From: a virus
Reading direction: 5' to 3' (one strand)
IMG/VR virus record: IMGVR_UViG_3300021964_007119
Span: 18,180-82,179 of that record
DNA: 64,000 nucleotides
Shown: positions 18,551-27,193 of the stretch, piece after piece
Numbering within the stretch: position 1 is the first letter of the stretch
How the letters are laid out: every line of letters begins with the position of its first letter
Program-made: the position numbers and the translations under genes
Notes under the pieces: generated by a model
What the model was told of the DNA's origin: nothing
The model's database searches: none
The model's input: the letters and a program-made list of their open reading frames with translations, nothing else

Positions 18551-18768
18551 TTACGAATTAGACCTAATAATATCACTAATGTGATGAAACCAGCAAAACC
18601 GCTTTCACCAAACATATTAACAAGTGACATTAAATTAGCTATAACATCTAACCCAAATAATCCGCCTTGGAATATAATTCCTGCAACGGCACCCAGGCCA
18701 ATAAGAGAAATAAGAACTGACATTAAGTCGTCTACATATCCCTTTATTAATTTAATGATGTCTTTCAT
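18547..18768 (-). CDS. small two-helix membrane protein, holin-like
   Basis: 73 residues when started at the ATG at 18768, preceded by a strong GGAGG site. Two hydrophobic segments lie at about residues 15-37 and 50-70, with a charged N-terminus (MKDIIKLIKGYVDD) and C-terminal RK. Size and topology fit a class II holin, but no diagnostic motif exists. It has its own terminator below and stands between the sigma-like gene and the tail operon. A virion membrane or immunity protein is also possible. Confidence 0.5.
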   Translation of the reverse strand: MKDIIKLIKGYVDDLMSVLISLIGLGAVAGIIFQGGLFGLDVIANLMSLVNMFGESGFAGFITLVILLGLIRK

Positions 18769-18842
18769 AGTTTGTTTCCTCCGTATTGTGAACAAATATA
18801 CCCCACATACGCGGGGTAATCCTAAATAACTATCTATATTTA

Positions 18843-19559
18843 TTAGTTATGAATAACAAAAGACCCAGTGGTCTTTGTGTCAATGAATCCATTTACTTGA
18901 AATTCCTTGTAAATACCTTTCTGATACTTTTTCATTACATTGATAACTCGTGTAATGTGTTGTGTGTTTGATTGTGTCATTTCTCTAATTAAGATGTATA
19001 GAGCTTTTTTATTAAACAATTCTATATTACCTTTGATTCTAAAAATATGTAATACTGCATCAGCAACTCTTACATCTTTTTGTCGTCTAAATATTACATT
19101 CATATTGTTATCCCAATACTCTAACATCTGTTGAACAAATTCATTAAACTCTTGGTTTGTATTTTTTTGAGAAATCTCTGTTTGAATACTTCTATCCCAA
19201 TCCATAACATCAATCTTGTCGTGTGTTTTCATTTTTTTATAATTGTTGTTGTTATGTAGGATTAAATAATTTTTAGCTACGATACTAAAATATGAAAATG
19301 CTTTTCCTTTACCTGATGTAAACTTATGCATATTCATAACTAAAAAACTTACTACTTCATTTTTAACTTCTTCTGATGAAACATCAAAATAATAAAACTT
19401 AAATGTGTGAATTATGTTTTCACATAATTTATCAAAAGCATCTTTTATGTGGTCGTTGTATATTCTATTTCTCATAGCAGGTCTTTCTTCGTTGTTATAA
19501 CGAATAATTGCTTTTTCTGTTACATCTGTAAAGTAATAATTTTTTCTCTTACGGCCCAT
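18843..19559 (-). CDS. probable phage RNA polymerase sigma factor (T4 gp55-like)
   Basis: 238 residues. The N-terminal half has a sigma region 2-like pattern: 'NEERPAMRNRIYNDHIKDAF', a helical 'LCENIIHTFKFYYF' and 'GKGKAFSYFSIVAKNYLI' near residue 95, resembling the region that binds the polymerase clamp and melts DNA. In T4, gp55 directs RNA polymerase to late promoters. This fits the shared AT-rich motif upstream of structural operons. The C-terminus has a further helical block. A non-sigma DNA-binding protein cannot be fully excluded. Confidence 0.6.
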   Translation of the reverse strand: MGRKRKNYYFTDVTEKAIIRYNNEERPAMRNRIYNDHIKDAFDKLCENIIHTFKFYYFDVSSEEVKNEVVSFLVMNMHKFTSGKGKAFSYFSIVAKNYLILHNNNNYKKMKTHDKIDVMDWDRSIQTEISQKNTNQEFNEFVQQMLEYWDNNMNVIFRRQKDVRVADAVLHIFRIKGNIELFNKKALYILIREMTQSNTQHITRVINVMKKYQKGIYKEFQVNGFIDTKTTGSFVIHN

Positions 19560-19826
19560 TTAGTTCTCCTCAGTAATTTCTGTTAATTCCTCAAGTGATT
19601 GAACTTCTTGTTTTATTTGTTCAAACACTTGACCCACCTCATCATCAACTTCAAAGTATCCTTTGTAATCAATCTTTCTAATATTTGTATTTACTTCATT
19701 AATCTTATCAATATAATCTTCAACCCAATCCTCAAGTTGTTCTTGTTTAACCAATAAGTTATAAACTGCATAAATTAATGATACTGAAAGTATTACAAAA
19801 AATCCTAATGTTATTTCTAATATCAT
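19560..19826 (-). CDS. membrane-anchored coiled-coil protein
   Basis: 88 residues: one N-terminal membrane helix (about residues 2-24, ITLGFFVILSVSLIYAVYN) followed by an acidic coiled coil to the end. It overlaps the HD gene by 4 nt and touches the sigma-like gene. Possibly a membrane tether or spanin-like piece, but no lipobox or partner was seen. Confidence 0.5.
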   Translation of the reverse strand: MILEITLGFFVILSVSLIYAVYNLLVKQEQLEDWVEDYIDKINEVNTNIRKIDYKGYFEVDDEVGQVFEQIKQEVQSLEELTEITEEN

Positions 19827-20611
19827 TTTTTATCTCCAAATAATTCATCAAATAAGTCATTAGATATTTTACCAGGTTTATCTTGTAGTTCTACTGGTTT
19901 ATCATTACTACCTAAAACTTCTTTGATGTTTTTTATTTTTTCAAATGTTTCTGTTTCTTCTTTTTCAATTGATTCTTTTGTTAAACGACCCTCTATCTGA
20001 GCGGCCATCATATCAGCTTGATGAAGAATATATTGTATTGTAGAACGAAGTTGAAACTCTGATTTATACGCTACTAAATAACTTTTATTTGCTTCTTCAT
20101 ACATTCCGTCTGTTAATCTGATTCCGATAAATTCTTTTTTAGTAATTGGTATATTATAATGTTGTAGTAAAAAGAAAGCTCTATCTGTTACTGACATATA
20201 TTCACACTTTGGATTGTGTGTAAATATTTCCCCCATATTCTTTCTTCTCCACTCGTTGTCTTGTGGAATATAATAATCATTTTCTAAATCACCAACTTTA
20301 CCTAAGTCGTGGTGTAAGGCCGAAAATACTAATTCTTCATCTGTAAAATCTATTTTACAATTACTTTGTTCCCACAACTCTTTTACTTTTAATGAAAAAT
20401 CTACTACTCTTAATATATGGTCTACATAACCACCTAACATTGCGTTATGATAGTGTTCTTTAGCACTTGCGGGAGCCATCATAAATCTATCTTTCATATC
20501 TTCATACATCTTTAATACTTTTTCTTTCCTATCACCAGTAATGTGAAGTTGGATTGTATTAATTAATGAATCATAATTCTGTTGTATTTGTTCTGCTGTA
20601 AGTTCTCTCAT
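19823..20611 (-). CDS. HD-domain phosphohydrolase
   Basis: 262 residues from the ATG at 20611. Metal-binding HD motifs: H at about 69 in GGYVDHI, HHDLGK near 100 with the His-Asp pair, and a later D in LHQADMM near 200. HD proteins of this size cut phosphate esters of nucleotides or signalling molecules; in phages they commonly serve nucleotide pools. The start follows the stop of the glycosyltransferase gene closely (TAAAATG). The exact substrate is unknown. Confidence 0.7.
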   Translation of the reverse strand: MRELTAEQIQQNYDSLINTIQLHITGDRKEKVLKMYEDMKDRFMMAPASAKEHYHNAMLGGYVDHILRVVDFSLKVKELWEQSNCKIDFTDEELVFSALHHDLGKVGDLENDYYIPQDNEWRRKNMGEIFTHNPKCEYMSVTDRAFFLLQHYNIPITKKEFIGIRLTDGMYEEANKSYLVAYKSEFQLRSTIQYILHQADMMAAQIEGRLTKESIEKEETETFEKIKNIKEVLGSNDKPVELQDKPGKISNDLFDELFGDKK

Positions 20612-20612
20612 T

Positions 20613-22088
20613 TTACCACCATTGGTTTTCTTTATCATTAAAAGTCGGGTCTTTTAATGAGTGTTCTAATTTTTTACCATTTTCCCCGAGACCACCTGCG
20701 TCATCAACTATCTTTTGTATTTCATCTCGTCTTTCATCAGGTATCCATAGTCTTGTAAATTCTTTTGTTGGGTCATCTAATACACCTTTACTCATACACC
20801 ACAATCTAATCTTCTCCCAAGAGTTGCTTAAAAATAAATTTGGGTGTGAGTTGTGAAGTAAGTTTTTCTTATATCCGTTTCCTTGTAAAATATGATACAA
20901 CCACTCTACACCAGATTTTGTATTCTTAACTTGTTTCTTTTTACTATCTAGTGCACTAATTAAATCACCAACCAAGTTTTCTTCAAATTGTTTGTCGTGT
21001 TCTGGTAAAGTCCAATCTAATGTTTGTCCAACTGATACATTGTCTAACATTTCTTTAAATGATTTTTTATCTTTAAAGTATAAAGGATAATCTTTACCTA
21101 ATACATGCTCGTGTGTATCGTGTTTATAAGTTAAACTTGGTCTACCAACTTTAATAGCATCTTGGACTGATAAATTCCAAGTCATATAATCATCTACTAA
21201 ACATAAACTTGCAAAACATTTGTCCAATAGATAGCGATAGTTTCCGCCACTTGGTAAGTTCTTAACCATCATCCAATCTGGTGCTGGTGCACCTGCTTTA
21301 GGTTTTTTAGCTTCATCATCAGTTACCCAAACTAACCACTCATCTCTATCTAAATCTTCTGTAAACTTAATTAATTTTTTTATACCGGTTGTGTTGTTCC
21401 ACCTATGGTTAAATACTAAAATCTTTTTATCTGGTAATGGAAATGGTTCTGGGTCAGGTAAATCTCCAACACCTAATGGAAAGTAATTTATTTTTTCTTT
21501 CATTACTTCTTCGTCAACACCTTTTGATGTATGTTTATTTTTATCCCAATTAGATTTCATATAATCTAAACTAACAGGACAATGGAAGTAAGAACGATAA
21601 GACAAATCAATGGCTTCTAATTGTCTGAAAAATCCAACAGGATAGCCACCAGTTGGTCTACTCTTTGCACAATCAACCCAATGGAAAAAGTTAAATGACT
21701 CTACTGACATACCATATCTACCAGTTAATAATGCATTATAAACATTGTATAATAATTCTGGTTGATGATTGAACACAAAATCAAAATCTTTTGCTCTCCA
21801 ATCCGTATGTTTAACTAAATGTCTTCCGTGAAAGAACCCACGATTAAACAATACTGATTGAGCATAGGGGAATGGAACTAATGTTACATTATCTCCTAAA
21901 TCTGGTATTGTATGATTTTCAGGGGTTAATATTGTGTGATGACACATAGGTAGCCATTTAATAGTTTTGGCCATTACCTTATAGTTTGAATCTGCGTGAA
22001 CGATATGTTTACTACCTTTCCACCTGACTGGCGACATTATATGTAGTATTCGTCTTCCGTATAGTTTGTGTGTATAACCTGTTTTCAT
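20613..22088 (-). CDS. GT-B type glycosyltransferase with extra C-terminal domain
   Basis: 491 residues. The N-terminal half has a GT-B style start (HIMSPVRWKGSKH) and the C-terminal half has strands LVFNHRWNNTTG near 225 and VWVTDD near 250, followed by a 'DKCFASLCLVDDYMTWNLSVQDAIKVGRPSL' region (about 290-320) that should hold the sugar-nucleotide. Residues about 385-491 form an added helical module. It could glycosylate phage DNA, a protein or a surface glycan. It stands far from the glycan cluster, so a DNA-modifying role is a reasonable alternative. Two promoter-like elements lie upstream. Confidence 0.6.
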   Translation of the reverse strand: MKTGYTHKLYGRRILHIMSPVRWKGSKHIVHADSNYKVMAKTIKWLPMCHHTILTPENHTIPDLGDNVTLVPFPYAQSVLFNRGFFHGRHLVKHTDWRAKDFDFVFNHQPELLYNVYNALLTGRYGMSVESFNFFHWVDCAKSRPTGGYPVGFFRQLEAIDLSYRSYFHCPVSLDYMKSNWDKNKHTSKGVDEEVMKEKINYFPLGVGDLPDPEPFPLPDKKILVFNHRWNNTTGIKKLIKFTEDLDRDEWLVWVTDDEAKKPKAGAPAPDWMMVKNLPSGGNYRYLLDKCFASLCLVDDYMTWNLSVQDAIKVGRPSLTYKHDTHEHVLGKDYPLYFKDKKSFKEMLDNVSVGQTLDWTLPEHDKQFEENLVGDLISALDSKKKQVKNTKSGVEWLYHILQGNGYKKNLLHNSHPNLFLSNSWEKIRLWCMSKGVLDDPTKEFTRLWIPDERRDEIQKIVDDAGGLGENGKKLEHSLKDPTFNDKENQWW

Positions 22089-22120
22089 AATAAATTTTTA
22101 ATTGTTAATTATTCTACTAG

Positions 22121-22135
22121 TAATAAATATCATTT
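22121..22135 (-). promoter_or_regulatory. AT-rich late-type promoter motif
   Basis: The coding strand reads AAATGATATTTATTA. The same AAATGATA(T/C)TTATTA core recurs at 41881 and 48881. It lies 33 nt before the glycosyltransferase start. Confidence 0.4.
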
Positions 22136-22144
22136 AACTTTGTC

Positions 22145-22173
22145 AAAATACAAAATATTTTTTCCAATGTCAA
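22145..22173 (-). promoter_or_regulatory. early-type sigma70 promoter
   Basis: On the coding strand: TTGACA (22168-22173), 17-bp spacer, TATTTT (22145-22150), with an upstream AAAAAAGTTC extension. It drives the glycosyltransferase gene. The same layout recurs seven more times between 24.6 and 38.3 kb. Confidence 0.65.
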
Positions 22174-22181
22174 GAACTTTT

Positions 22182-22718
22182 TTAGTTATCAGTAATAAAT
22201 ATAATATCTTCGTTTAAATTTGCTTTCTTAATCTTAGCATCTGTAAACTTATATGGTTTAGTTCCTGGTGATTCCAAGATATCAATACGATTTACAAATC
22301 GTTTATTCATAGTATCTTTAACTTGGTAAACTCCGTCCTTTCCGTCTGTTCCACTCAACACAATAAAATCACCATAGTCTAACCAACCACCCCAACGCTT
22401 TAAAAGGTTTCTACTAACAGCAACATATTTGTATTCTGATGCTTTATGTATTGTAATTTTAGTTCCGTCGGCTAATATATTTGGTGTTCTATCAGTTTGA
22501 CCTCTTACTGGGTGATACATTGTAACCACAACATCAAGTCCGTCTAATCTATAACCATTTTCTAATTCATCAATTCTTAATTGCAATCTAACTCTATCGT
22601 CTTCTAGACTATCAATTGTCTGTAACCAATATTCACGATATCCTTTAAATAAATCTATCCAGATGTATCCATTGAATATCATAAAGATTGTTAAAAATAT
22701 AATAAAATATTTTTTCAT
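22182..22718 (-). CDS. membrane-anchored 3D-domain (double-psi barrel) protein
   Basis: 178 residues. An N-terminal membrane anchor at about residues 4-26 precedes a short charged coiled segment. Residues about 60-165 have the 3D pattern: VTMYHPV, then ADGTKI, YKYVAVSR, YGDFIVLSG, and three conserved Asp (DG, D in VKDTM, RIDI). 3D domains occur in MltA-type lytic transglycosylases and related cell-wall proteins, so this may act on peptidoglycan in lysis or at entry. No catalytic assignment can be made beyond that. Confidence 0.65.
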   Translation of the reverse strand: MKKYFIIFLTIFMIFNGYIWIDLFKGYREYWLQTIDSLEDDRVRLQLRIDELENGYRLDGLDVVVTMYHPVRGQTDRTPNILADGTKITIHKASEYKYVAVSRNLLKRWGGWLDYGDFIVLSGTDGKDGVYQVKDTMNKRFVNRIDILESPGTKPYKFTDAKIKKANLNEDIIFITDN

Positions 22719-22750
22719 AATAAACTCCTGTGTTCTTATTATCTTAAATA

Positions 22751-22900
22751 TTAATATATGTCAATTTCGTCATCAGTTTCAAATTCATCATATTCTGACT
22801 CACCTTTGATAACTCTTATTGCTTCTTCTACTAATGACCAATCTTCTCTTTCAATCGCATCATAAAGTAGTTCTAATACTTGTTGTTTGTCAATTTCCAT
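22751..22900 (-). CDS. small acidic protein
   Basis: 49 residues, very acidic C-terminus (ESEYDEFETDDEIDIY). The ATG at 22900 lies inside the end of the deformylase gene (11-nt overlap), so it is coupled to it. Function unknown; a DNA mimic or small regulator would fit the charge, but nothing proves it. Confidence 0.55.
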   Translation of the reverse strand: MEIDKQQVLELLYDAIEREDWSLVEEAIRVIKGESEYDEFETDDEIDIY

Positions 22901-23483
22901 TTATAACCCAACCTTTCTCCAAATAAGGAATAGCTTTTTTATACTTCATTGTTAAAGTTTCTTTGTCTTTCGTAATTGTAACTTTTTCGTTTCTACCAAT
23001 CTTTAATTCGGTTCTACGAAAACTTTCTCTTTTAAATTCTCTATCGTAAATAGTCTTACCATTTAAGTGGTCTATCTCGTGTTGAACACAAACTGATTCT
23101 AATATTAGTAAATCATTATCAACTTGATTATCTTTTTCTGGACCAAATATCATTGTTCCCTCAACATTGTCTGCTTCAACTTCAATTCTCTCGTATCGTT
23201 TTGTCGTAACCATTTTGTCCGGTATAGACAAACAACCTTCTTTATAAATTATTTCTTTTTGTTTTTTAACAATAACGGGATTCAATAAGAAAAAAGGATT
23301 CGTAACATCAACAACACAAACTGATTTATCTTCTCCGATTTGATTTGCTGATAATCCTAATCCACCCTCTTGTTTTAAGGTTTTAAACATCTCAACCGCT
23401 AATTTTTGAGCAGTCTTTAAGTCTGTTTTCTTTGTTGGTGTAGTTAATATATCATTTGGATATACTACAATTTCTTTTATCAT
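22890..23483 (-). CDS. def: peptide deformylase
   Basis: 197 residues. All three deformylase motifs are present: GLGLSANQIG near residue 40 (GxGLAAxQ type), EGCLS near 82 and HEIDH near 131, which bind the catalytic metal. The enzyme removes formyl groups from new proteins. Phage deformylases are known from other aquatic phages and often lack parts of the C-terminal helix; here an extra C-terminal stretch of about 40 residues (KRESFRRTELKIG and beyond) is present. It is coupled to the 49-residue gene. Confidence 0.92.
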   Translation of the reverse strand: MIKEIVVYPNDILTTPTKKTDLKTAQKLAVEMFKTLKQEGGLGLSANQIGEDKSVCVVDVTNPFFLLNPVIVKKQKEIIYKEGCLSIPDKMVTTKRYERIEVEADNVEGTMIFGPEKDNQVDNDLLILESVCVQHEIDHLNGKTIYDREFKRESFRRTELKIGRNEKVTITKDKETLTMKYKKAIPYLEKGWVINGN

Positions 23484-23490
23484 ATAACCT

Positions 23491-23715
23491 CTATTTAAAT
23501 TTCTTTACTATTTTCTTGGCTTTTTCTAATTGTTCTTTATTCAATTCAATGTCCCAGGCAATATCATCACCCTCTCTCATATAAACAGCCGGTTTGAACT
23601 TTCTATCTCTTTTAAGTTTTAAAGTATCTCTAATTTCTTTATAGATTTCCCAACTAGGTATATGCATTTTCCATTGACCTTCTCCAATACTCCAAGTTTT
23701 TATTTTACTTTTCAT
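23491..23715 (-). CDS. hypothetical protein
   Basis: 74 basic residues, with WSIGEGQWKMHIPSWE near the N-terminus and Lys-rich end. It overlaps the end of the UV endonuclease gene by 11 nt and precedes deformylase by 7 nt. No family recognised. Confidence 0.5.
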   Translation of the reverse strand: MKSKIKTWSIGEGQWKMHIPSWEIYKEIRDTLKLKRDRKFKPAVYMREGDDIAWDIELNKEQLEKAKKIVKKFK

Positions 23716-24634
23716 AACTTTCCTTTATAAATGGTTGTATCGCTAATTCCTTGTGTTTAGCCTCCACCATTACATCTACCTCTTTTCCATAAGTATTAGG
23801 AAGTTCATTTATTATGTCAGAATGTGCTTGTGGTTTAATTGACTCATCTAATTGATGTTCTGCTTTTGATTCTGAATAATGAACTACTGGAACAATATCT
23901 TTTGGCCAAGTTGATAGAGCCATTTCTAAGGCTTCTTGTTCTGTTTGTCCACCTGTATTAAACTTAAAGTGGTGGTAATCAAACACAATAGGAATACCAA
24001 TTCTTTTGTGAATACCCTCGTATAAATCTTTTACTGAATACATAGAAGCTTTGTCGTCATTTTCGACGGTAAGTCTTGTTTGAACTGACTCTGGTAGTTG
24101 TTCAAAATTTTTACAAAATCTATCTAATGCTGACTCCTTATCACCATATACCCCGTTACAATGTATATTGAGTTTGTTGTATGGTGTTCTTGATAAACCC
24201 ATAAAGTCAAATATGTCTGCGTGGATAGTCAAATCTGTGATTGTGTTCTGAACTACATTTTCATTTGGTGATACCAATACATTGAAAGGCCCCGGGTGTG
24301 AAGTTAGTCTATGTCCATACTTTGTTGCTAAATCTCCACAATCTTGTAGTATGTTTTTAATCTTATCAATGTTTGGAAAGTTATTCCAATCTTGGTAATA
24401 CTCAGAAGCCCAAGGAAACATTTCTGATGATAAACGAAAGAACTTAATATTGTTTTGTTCGTTCCACTCTATAATAGAATATAAGTCTGTTACATTTTTT
24501 AGAACTAATTCTGATGTATAGTCCAAACCTTTCTCTTGGAAAGTTCTTTTAATCATTGTTCTATTCGTGGTAATTCTATCATCACCCTTACGAGAACTTA
24601 ATTCTGTGTTGATACATGCGTAACCTAAATTCAT
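23705..24634 (-). CDS. uvsE: UV damage endonuclease (UvsE/UVDE)
   Basis: 309 residues. It begins LGYACIN and contains FRLSSEMFPWASE (about 61-75), SHPGPFN near 113, HCNGVYG near 150, TVENDDKASMYS near 190 and VFDYHHFKFNTGG near 220, the TIM-barrel metal sites of UVDE enzymes, which nick DNA 5' to UV photoproducts. Family length is about 300. A sigma70-like promoter sits so close that the transcript may begin at the ATG itself. It protects phage DNA from sunlight damage, which fits a surface-water phage. Confidence 0.9.
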   Translation of the reverse strand: MNLGYACINTELSSRKGDDRITTNRTMIKRTFQEKGLDYTSELVLKNVTDLYSIIEWNEQNNIKFFRLSSEMFPWASEYYQDWNNFPNIDKIKNILQDCGDLATKYGHRLTSHPGPFNVLVSPNENVVQNTITDLTIHADIFDFMGLSRTPYNKLNIHCNGVYGDKESALDRFCKNFEQLPESVQTRLTVENDDKASMYSVKDLYEGIHKRIGIPIVFDYHHFKFNTGGQTEQEALEMALSTWPKDIVPVVHYSESKAEHQLDESIKPQAHSDIINELPNTYGKEVDVMVEAKHKELAIQPFIKESYEK

Positions 24635-24640
24635 ACTTAT

Positions 24641-24669
24641 AATATAACCTATTTATTTTCGTTTGTCAA
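24641..24669 (-). promoter_or_regulatory. early-type promoter of uvsE
   Basis: TTGACA (24664-24669), 17-bp spacer, TATATT (24641-24646) on the coding strand, with the AAAAAGCTC extension. Only 6 nt separate the -10 box from the ATG at 24634, so transcription could begin at the start codon. Confidence 0.75.
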
Positions 24670-24886
24670 GAGCTTTTTTAAAACTTTTTTCAATCCAATA
24701 AATAACTACCATAACTTGTTCTTCTAATAGTGTTCCTAAAAACCAACTTAATGCTGGAAATACTATTAAAAAAGGTATCCACCAAAAGAAATATGCTATT
24801 AAATATATAACATATAAAACTAATAGTGTTGGTAGAAATCCAATTGTTATAAATTTAAAGTCTTCTTGTTTCAATTTTAATTTCAT
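24653..24886 (-). CDS. small membrane protein
   Basis: 77 residues with two hydrophobic stretches (about 12-35 and 37-62) and a basic tail. It ends inside the promoter region of uvsE. Unknown function. Confidence 0.5.
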   Translation of the reverse strand: MKLKLKQEDFKFITIGFLPTLLVLYVIYLIAYFFWWIPFLIVFPALSWFLGTLLEEQVMVVIYWIEKSFKKALDKRK

Positions 24887-24887
24887 A

Positions 24888-25451
24888 CTATCCTACTTCT
24901 ATAATGTTTTTAATTTCTAACAAATGATTAATTCTGTATTTAGAATCTACATCTTTATTATACTCTCTATTAAATACAATAAAGTTATCTTTGTCTTCTC
25001 TGTTTTCAACCCAATGTTTGTGATTGACGGGTGAATCATCAATTAAATAATCTATATCGTGTATCCATTTAAATCTACTTTTCTCAAATATAACTTGATT
25101 TGGATTTAAACCATACTTACCTAACCAAGTTAAAGTGTGATGAAAGTTTCCTTTGAATTGAGATGTTACGATAATTAACTCGTGTCCGTTTTGTTCTGCC
25201 CATTTTTCAAGTGTCCAAAAGGCCGGAACTACTTCTGGAAAAGGAAGTGCTTCTTCAAAACATTCTCTTGAAAATTTATGTTTGTAAATTTCTTTTAGTT
25301 CATCTCTTGTTAATCCGGTTATATCGTTTTCAAATTTCCAAGACGATATAATTTCCGGGAACACAACATCAGGGTGTTCTTGTCCAACAACCTTTTTAAA
25401 AGCTGCTATGAAGTCTCTTAACACTCCGTCTACATCAATTCCTATTCTCAT
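24888..25451 (-). CDS. HAD-family nucleotidase-like protein
   Basis: 187 residues. The motif GIDVDGVLRDF at residues 4-13 is HAD motif I (DxDGxxRD); VTSQ near 96 is motif II (Thr/Ser); a Lys in KSRFKWIHDIDYLIDDSP near 128 is motif III; DD in LIDDSP is motif IV. This is the layout of 5'(3')-deoxyribonucleotidase-like hydrolases, which dephosphorylate nucleotides. A 5'-nucleotidase role in dNTP balance is plausible. The stop overlaps the start of the next gene by one base. Confidence 0.75.
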   Translation of the reverse strand: MRIGIDVDGVLRDFIAAFKKVVGQEHPDVVFPEIISSWKFENDITGLTRDELKEIYKHKFSRECFEEALPFPEVVPAFWTLEKWAEQNGHELIIVTSQFKGNFHHTLTWLGKYGLNPNQVIFEKSRFKWIHDIDYLIDDSPVNHKHWVENREDKDNFIVFNREYNKDVDSKYRINHLLEIKNIIEVG

Positions 25452-25675
25452 TATCTCTCTCCGTATAAGTCAAATGTTTCTATTACTGGTTCAACTTCTA
25501 CCCCGTCATCAATCATTATCACACCTTTTTTAGCATCAATGTGAAAATCTGATACCTTGTATTGTAAATAAATTGAATTAAGTGCTTCTGTTAAAGATGT
25601 AAACAATACATCTGAACCCTCTACTTTCCACCTATCTCCTGGTGGTTGTCTAAATGCTATCTCTTTGTCTGCCAT
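25451..25675 (-). CDS. hypothetical protein
   Basis: 74 residues, acidic, with EVEPVIETFDLYGER at the end and an RQPPGDRW segment near residue 9. Overlaps the HAD gene by one base. No function seen. Confidence 0.5.
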   Translation of the reverse strand: MADKEIAFRQPPGDRWKVEGSDVLFTSLTEALNSIYLQYKVSDFHIDAKKGVIMIDDGVEVEPVIETFDLYGER

Positions 25676-25679
25676 AATC

Positions 25680-26030
25680 TTACTCCACTAAGTTTGTTAC
25701 TTGAATTAATATAATTGCTATTGCTAATATAATACATATAAAAGTTTTTAGTGTTGGTATTTCATCTAACATAGTCCAACTCATAATACCAAACACAATT
25801 GTTCCTACTCCGAATCCTATCATACGCATATTCCAAGTGAAACCAAAATACTCATAACATAATTTTGTTGCTATAAAAAAAGCATATCCAACTGGTATCC
25901 CGAATATTGACATATAATATGGATTGTTCCAAAATGCACTTTCAGTCCATTTGAATTGTGCGTTTAATTGATACCACGCTAAAATATTACTTATAATTAA
26001 TATTACGATTGTTAAAAAAAGCTTGTTCAT
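25680..26030 (-). CDS. four-helix membrane protein
   Basis: 116 residues with about four hydrophobic segments (about 3-18, 40-55, 70-85, 93-113). The size and last segment resemble small multidrug-resistance or EamA-half transporters, but conserved residues were not clear. Probably an inner-membrane protein in the accessory block. Confidence 0.5.
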   Translation of the reverse strand: MNKLFLTIVILIISNILAWYQLNAQFKWTESAFWNNPYYMSIFGIPVGYAFFIATKLCYEYFGFTWNMRMIGFGVGTIVFGIMSWTMLDEIPTLKTFICIILAIAIILIQVTNLVE

Positions 26031-26090
26031 TTATTTTTTTTCCCGATATTTACCTTTGGTAATAACAAAAAGGAAGAATGATATACCTCG

Positions 26091-26990
26091 TCAACTACCA
26101 ATTTTTTTCACCACATAATTTACTATTTTTTCCCCAACATTTACTTTCGTAAACTTTTCCATACCTTCAAACCCTGGTGCAGAATTTACTTCACAAATTG
26201 TATAAGTTCCTTCATTGAATAATAAGTCTACTCCTGCAATATCTAAGTTTAATAATCTAGAACACTCACCTGCTATCCACTCGATATCTTCATCAACTTG
26301 ATAAGGAATCGCTTCTCCACCACGAGTTAAGTTTGCTCTAAAATCTCCGTCAACTGATTGTCTCATCATACAACCTACGACTTTTCCGTTTACTACTAAT
26401 ACTCTTAAATCTTTTCCGTAAGAATCCTGAATAAACTCTTGTAAAATAATATTATAACTTGGTTTGGTTAGTTCTGCCATTTTCATCAGTTGTCTAAATT
26501 GTTTTCTGTCCTCAACTAGAAATACTCCACTACCATATGAACCACTTAAAGTTTTTACTATCATTGGATATTTTAAATTCTTTTCAACTAGTTCCAGATT
26601 AATAGGGTGTTTTACCAACATAGTTTTTGGAACTGGTAAATTTGATTGTCCAAGAATTTGTTGTGAATATAATTTATCTTTAACATTATCTATAGCATCA
26701 CTTCCGTTAATCATCACAACACCTAGTCTTTCCATATGTCTAATAATGGCTTTAATAAAGTAAGTTGTTCCAGAACCTGTTCTTGGAAATACAAAGTCAG
26801 GTAATTTTCTTGGTTTACCATCAACGATAATAGATTTTCTATCATCTCTGTCTACAAAGATATCTACATCTTGTGGATTAACTACACGAATATCTACTCC
26901 TTGTTTTTCAAATTCATCTACAAGTCTTTTGACTTCGTGGTTCTCACCCAATTCTTTTTTATGTATTATCCAACCTGTTAAATTCGCCAT
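26091..26990 (-). CDS. RimK-type ATP-grasp ligase
   Basis: 299 residues. The ATP-grasp core is visible: 'PRTGSG' near residue 70, MIVKTLSGSYGSGVFLVED near 145-165 (Gly-rich nucleotide loop), 'ILQEFI' near 187, 'DLRVLVVNGKVVGCMMR' near 200, and GVDLLFN with ICEVNSAPG near 265-285 for Mg binding. RimK enzymes add glutamate to the C-terminus of ribosomal protein S6; other family members make peptide-like bonds. It may modify a host or virion protein. It overlaps the next gene by 13 nt. Confidence 0.8.
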   Translation of the reverse strand: MANLTGWIIHKKELGENHEVKRLVDEFEKQGVDIRVVNPQDVDIFVDRDDRKSIIVDGKPRKLPDFVFPRTGSGTTYFIKAIIRHMERLGVVMINGSDAIDNVKDKLYSQQILGQSNLPVPKTMLVKHPINLELVEKNLKYPMIVKTLSGSYGSGVFLVEDRKQFRQLMKMAELTKPSYNIILQEFIQDSYGKDLRVLVVNGKVVGCMMRQSVDGDFRANLTRGGEAIPYQVDEDIEWIAGECSRLLNLDIAGVDLLFNEGTYTICEVNSAPGFEGMEKFTKVNVGEKIVNYVVKKIGS

Positions 26991-27193
26991 AATCTATCTT
27001 CCTCTGATTTGTCAGGATTTGTATCTTCTGGTTTTAATTCTTTGATGTATTGTATTAGTTCTACATAATCACTATCACTTACAACTTCAGATAGGTGTTC
27101 TACATATTTTAAAGCATTATCTTTACCACCATTCTGATACTCGTGTAGTGCCTTTCTTTTAAACCAATCTATACTTAACCAACTCTTGTTCAT
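26978..27193 (-). CDS. hypothetical protein
   Basis: 71 residues, charged (YKELKPEDTNPDKSEEDRLWRI-like tail, only partly quoted). It sits between the ATP-grasp ligase and cupin genes and overlaps both. It may be a small partner of the ATP-grasp enzyme, which is inference. Confidence 0.5.
   Translation of the reverse strand: MNKSWLSIDWFKRKALHEYQNGGKDNALKYVEHLSEVVSDSDYVELIQYIKELKPEDTNPDKSEEDRLWRI

Noticed and set aside
19823-20611. HD protein as an anti-CBASS enzyme
   Set aside because: HD pattern alone does not show cyclic nucleotide cleavage; no specific motif.
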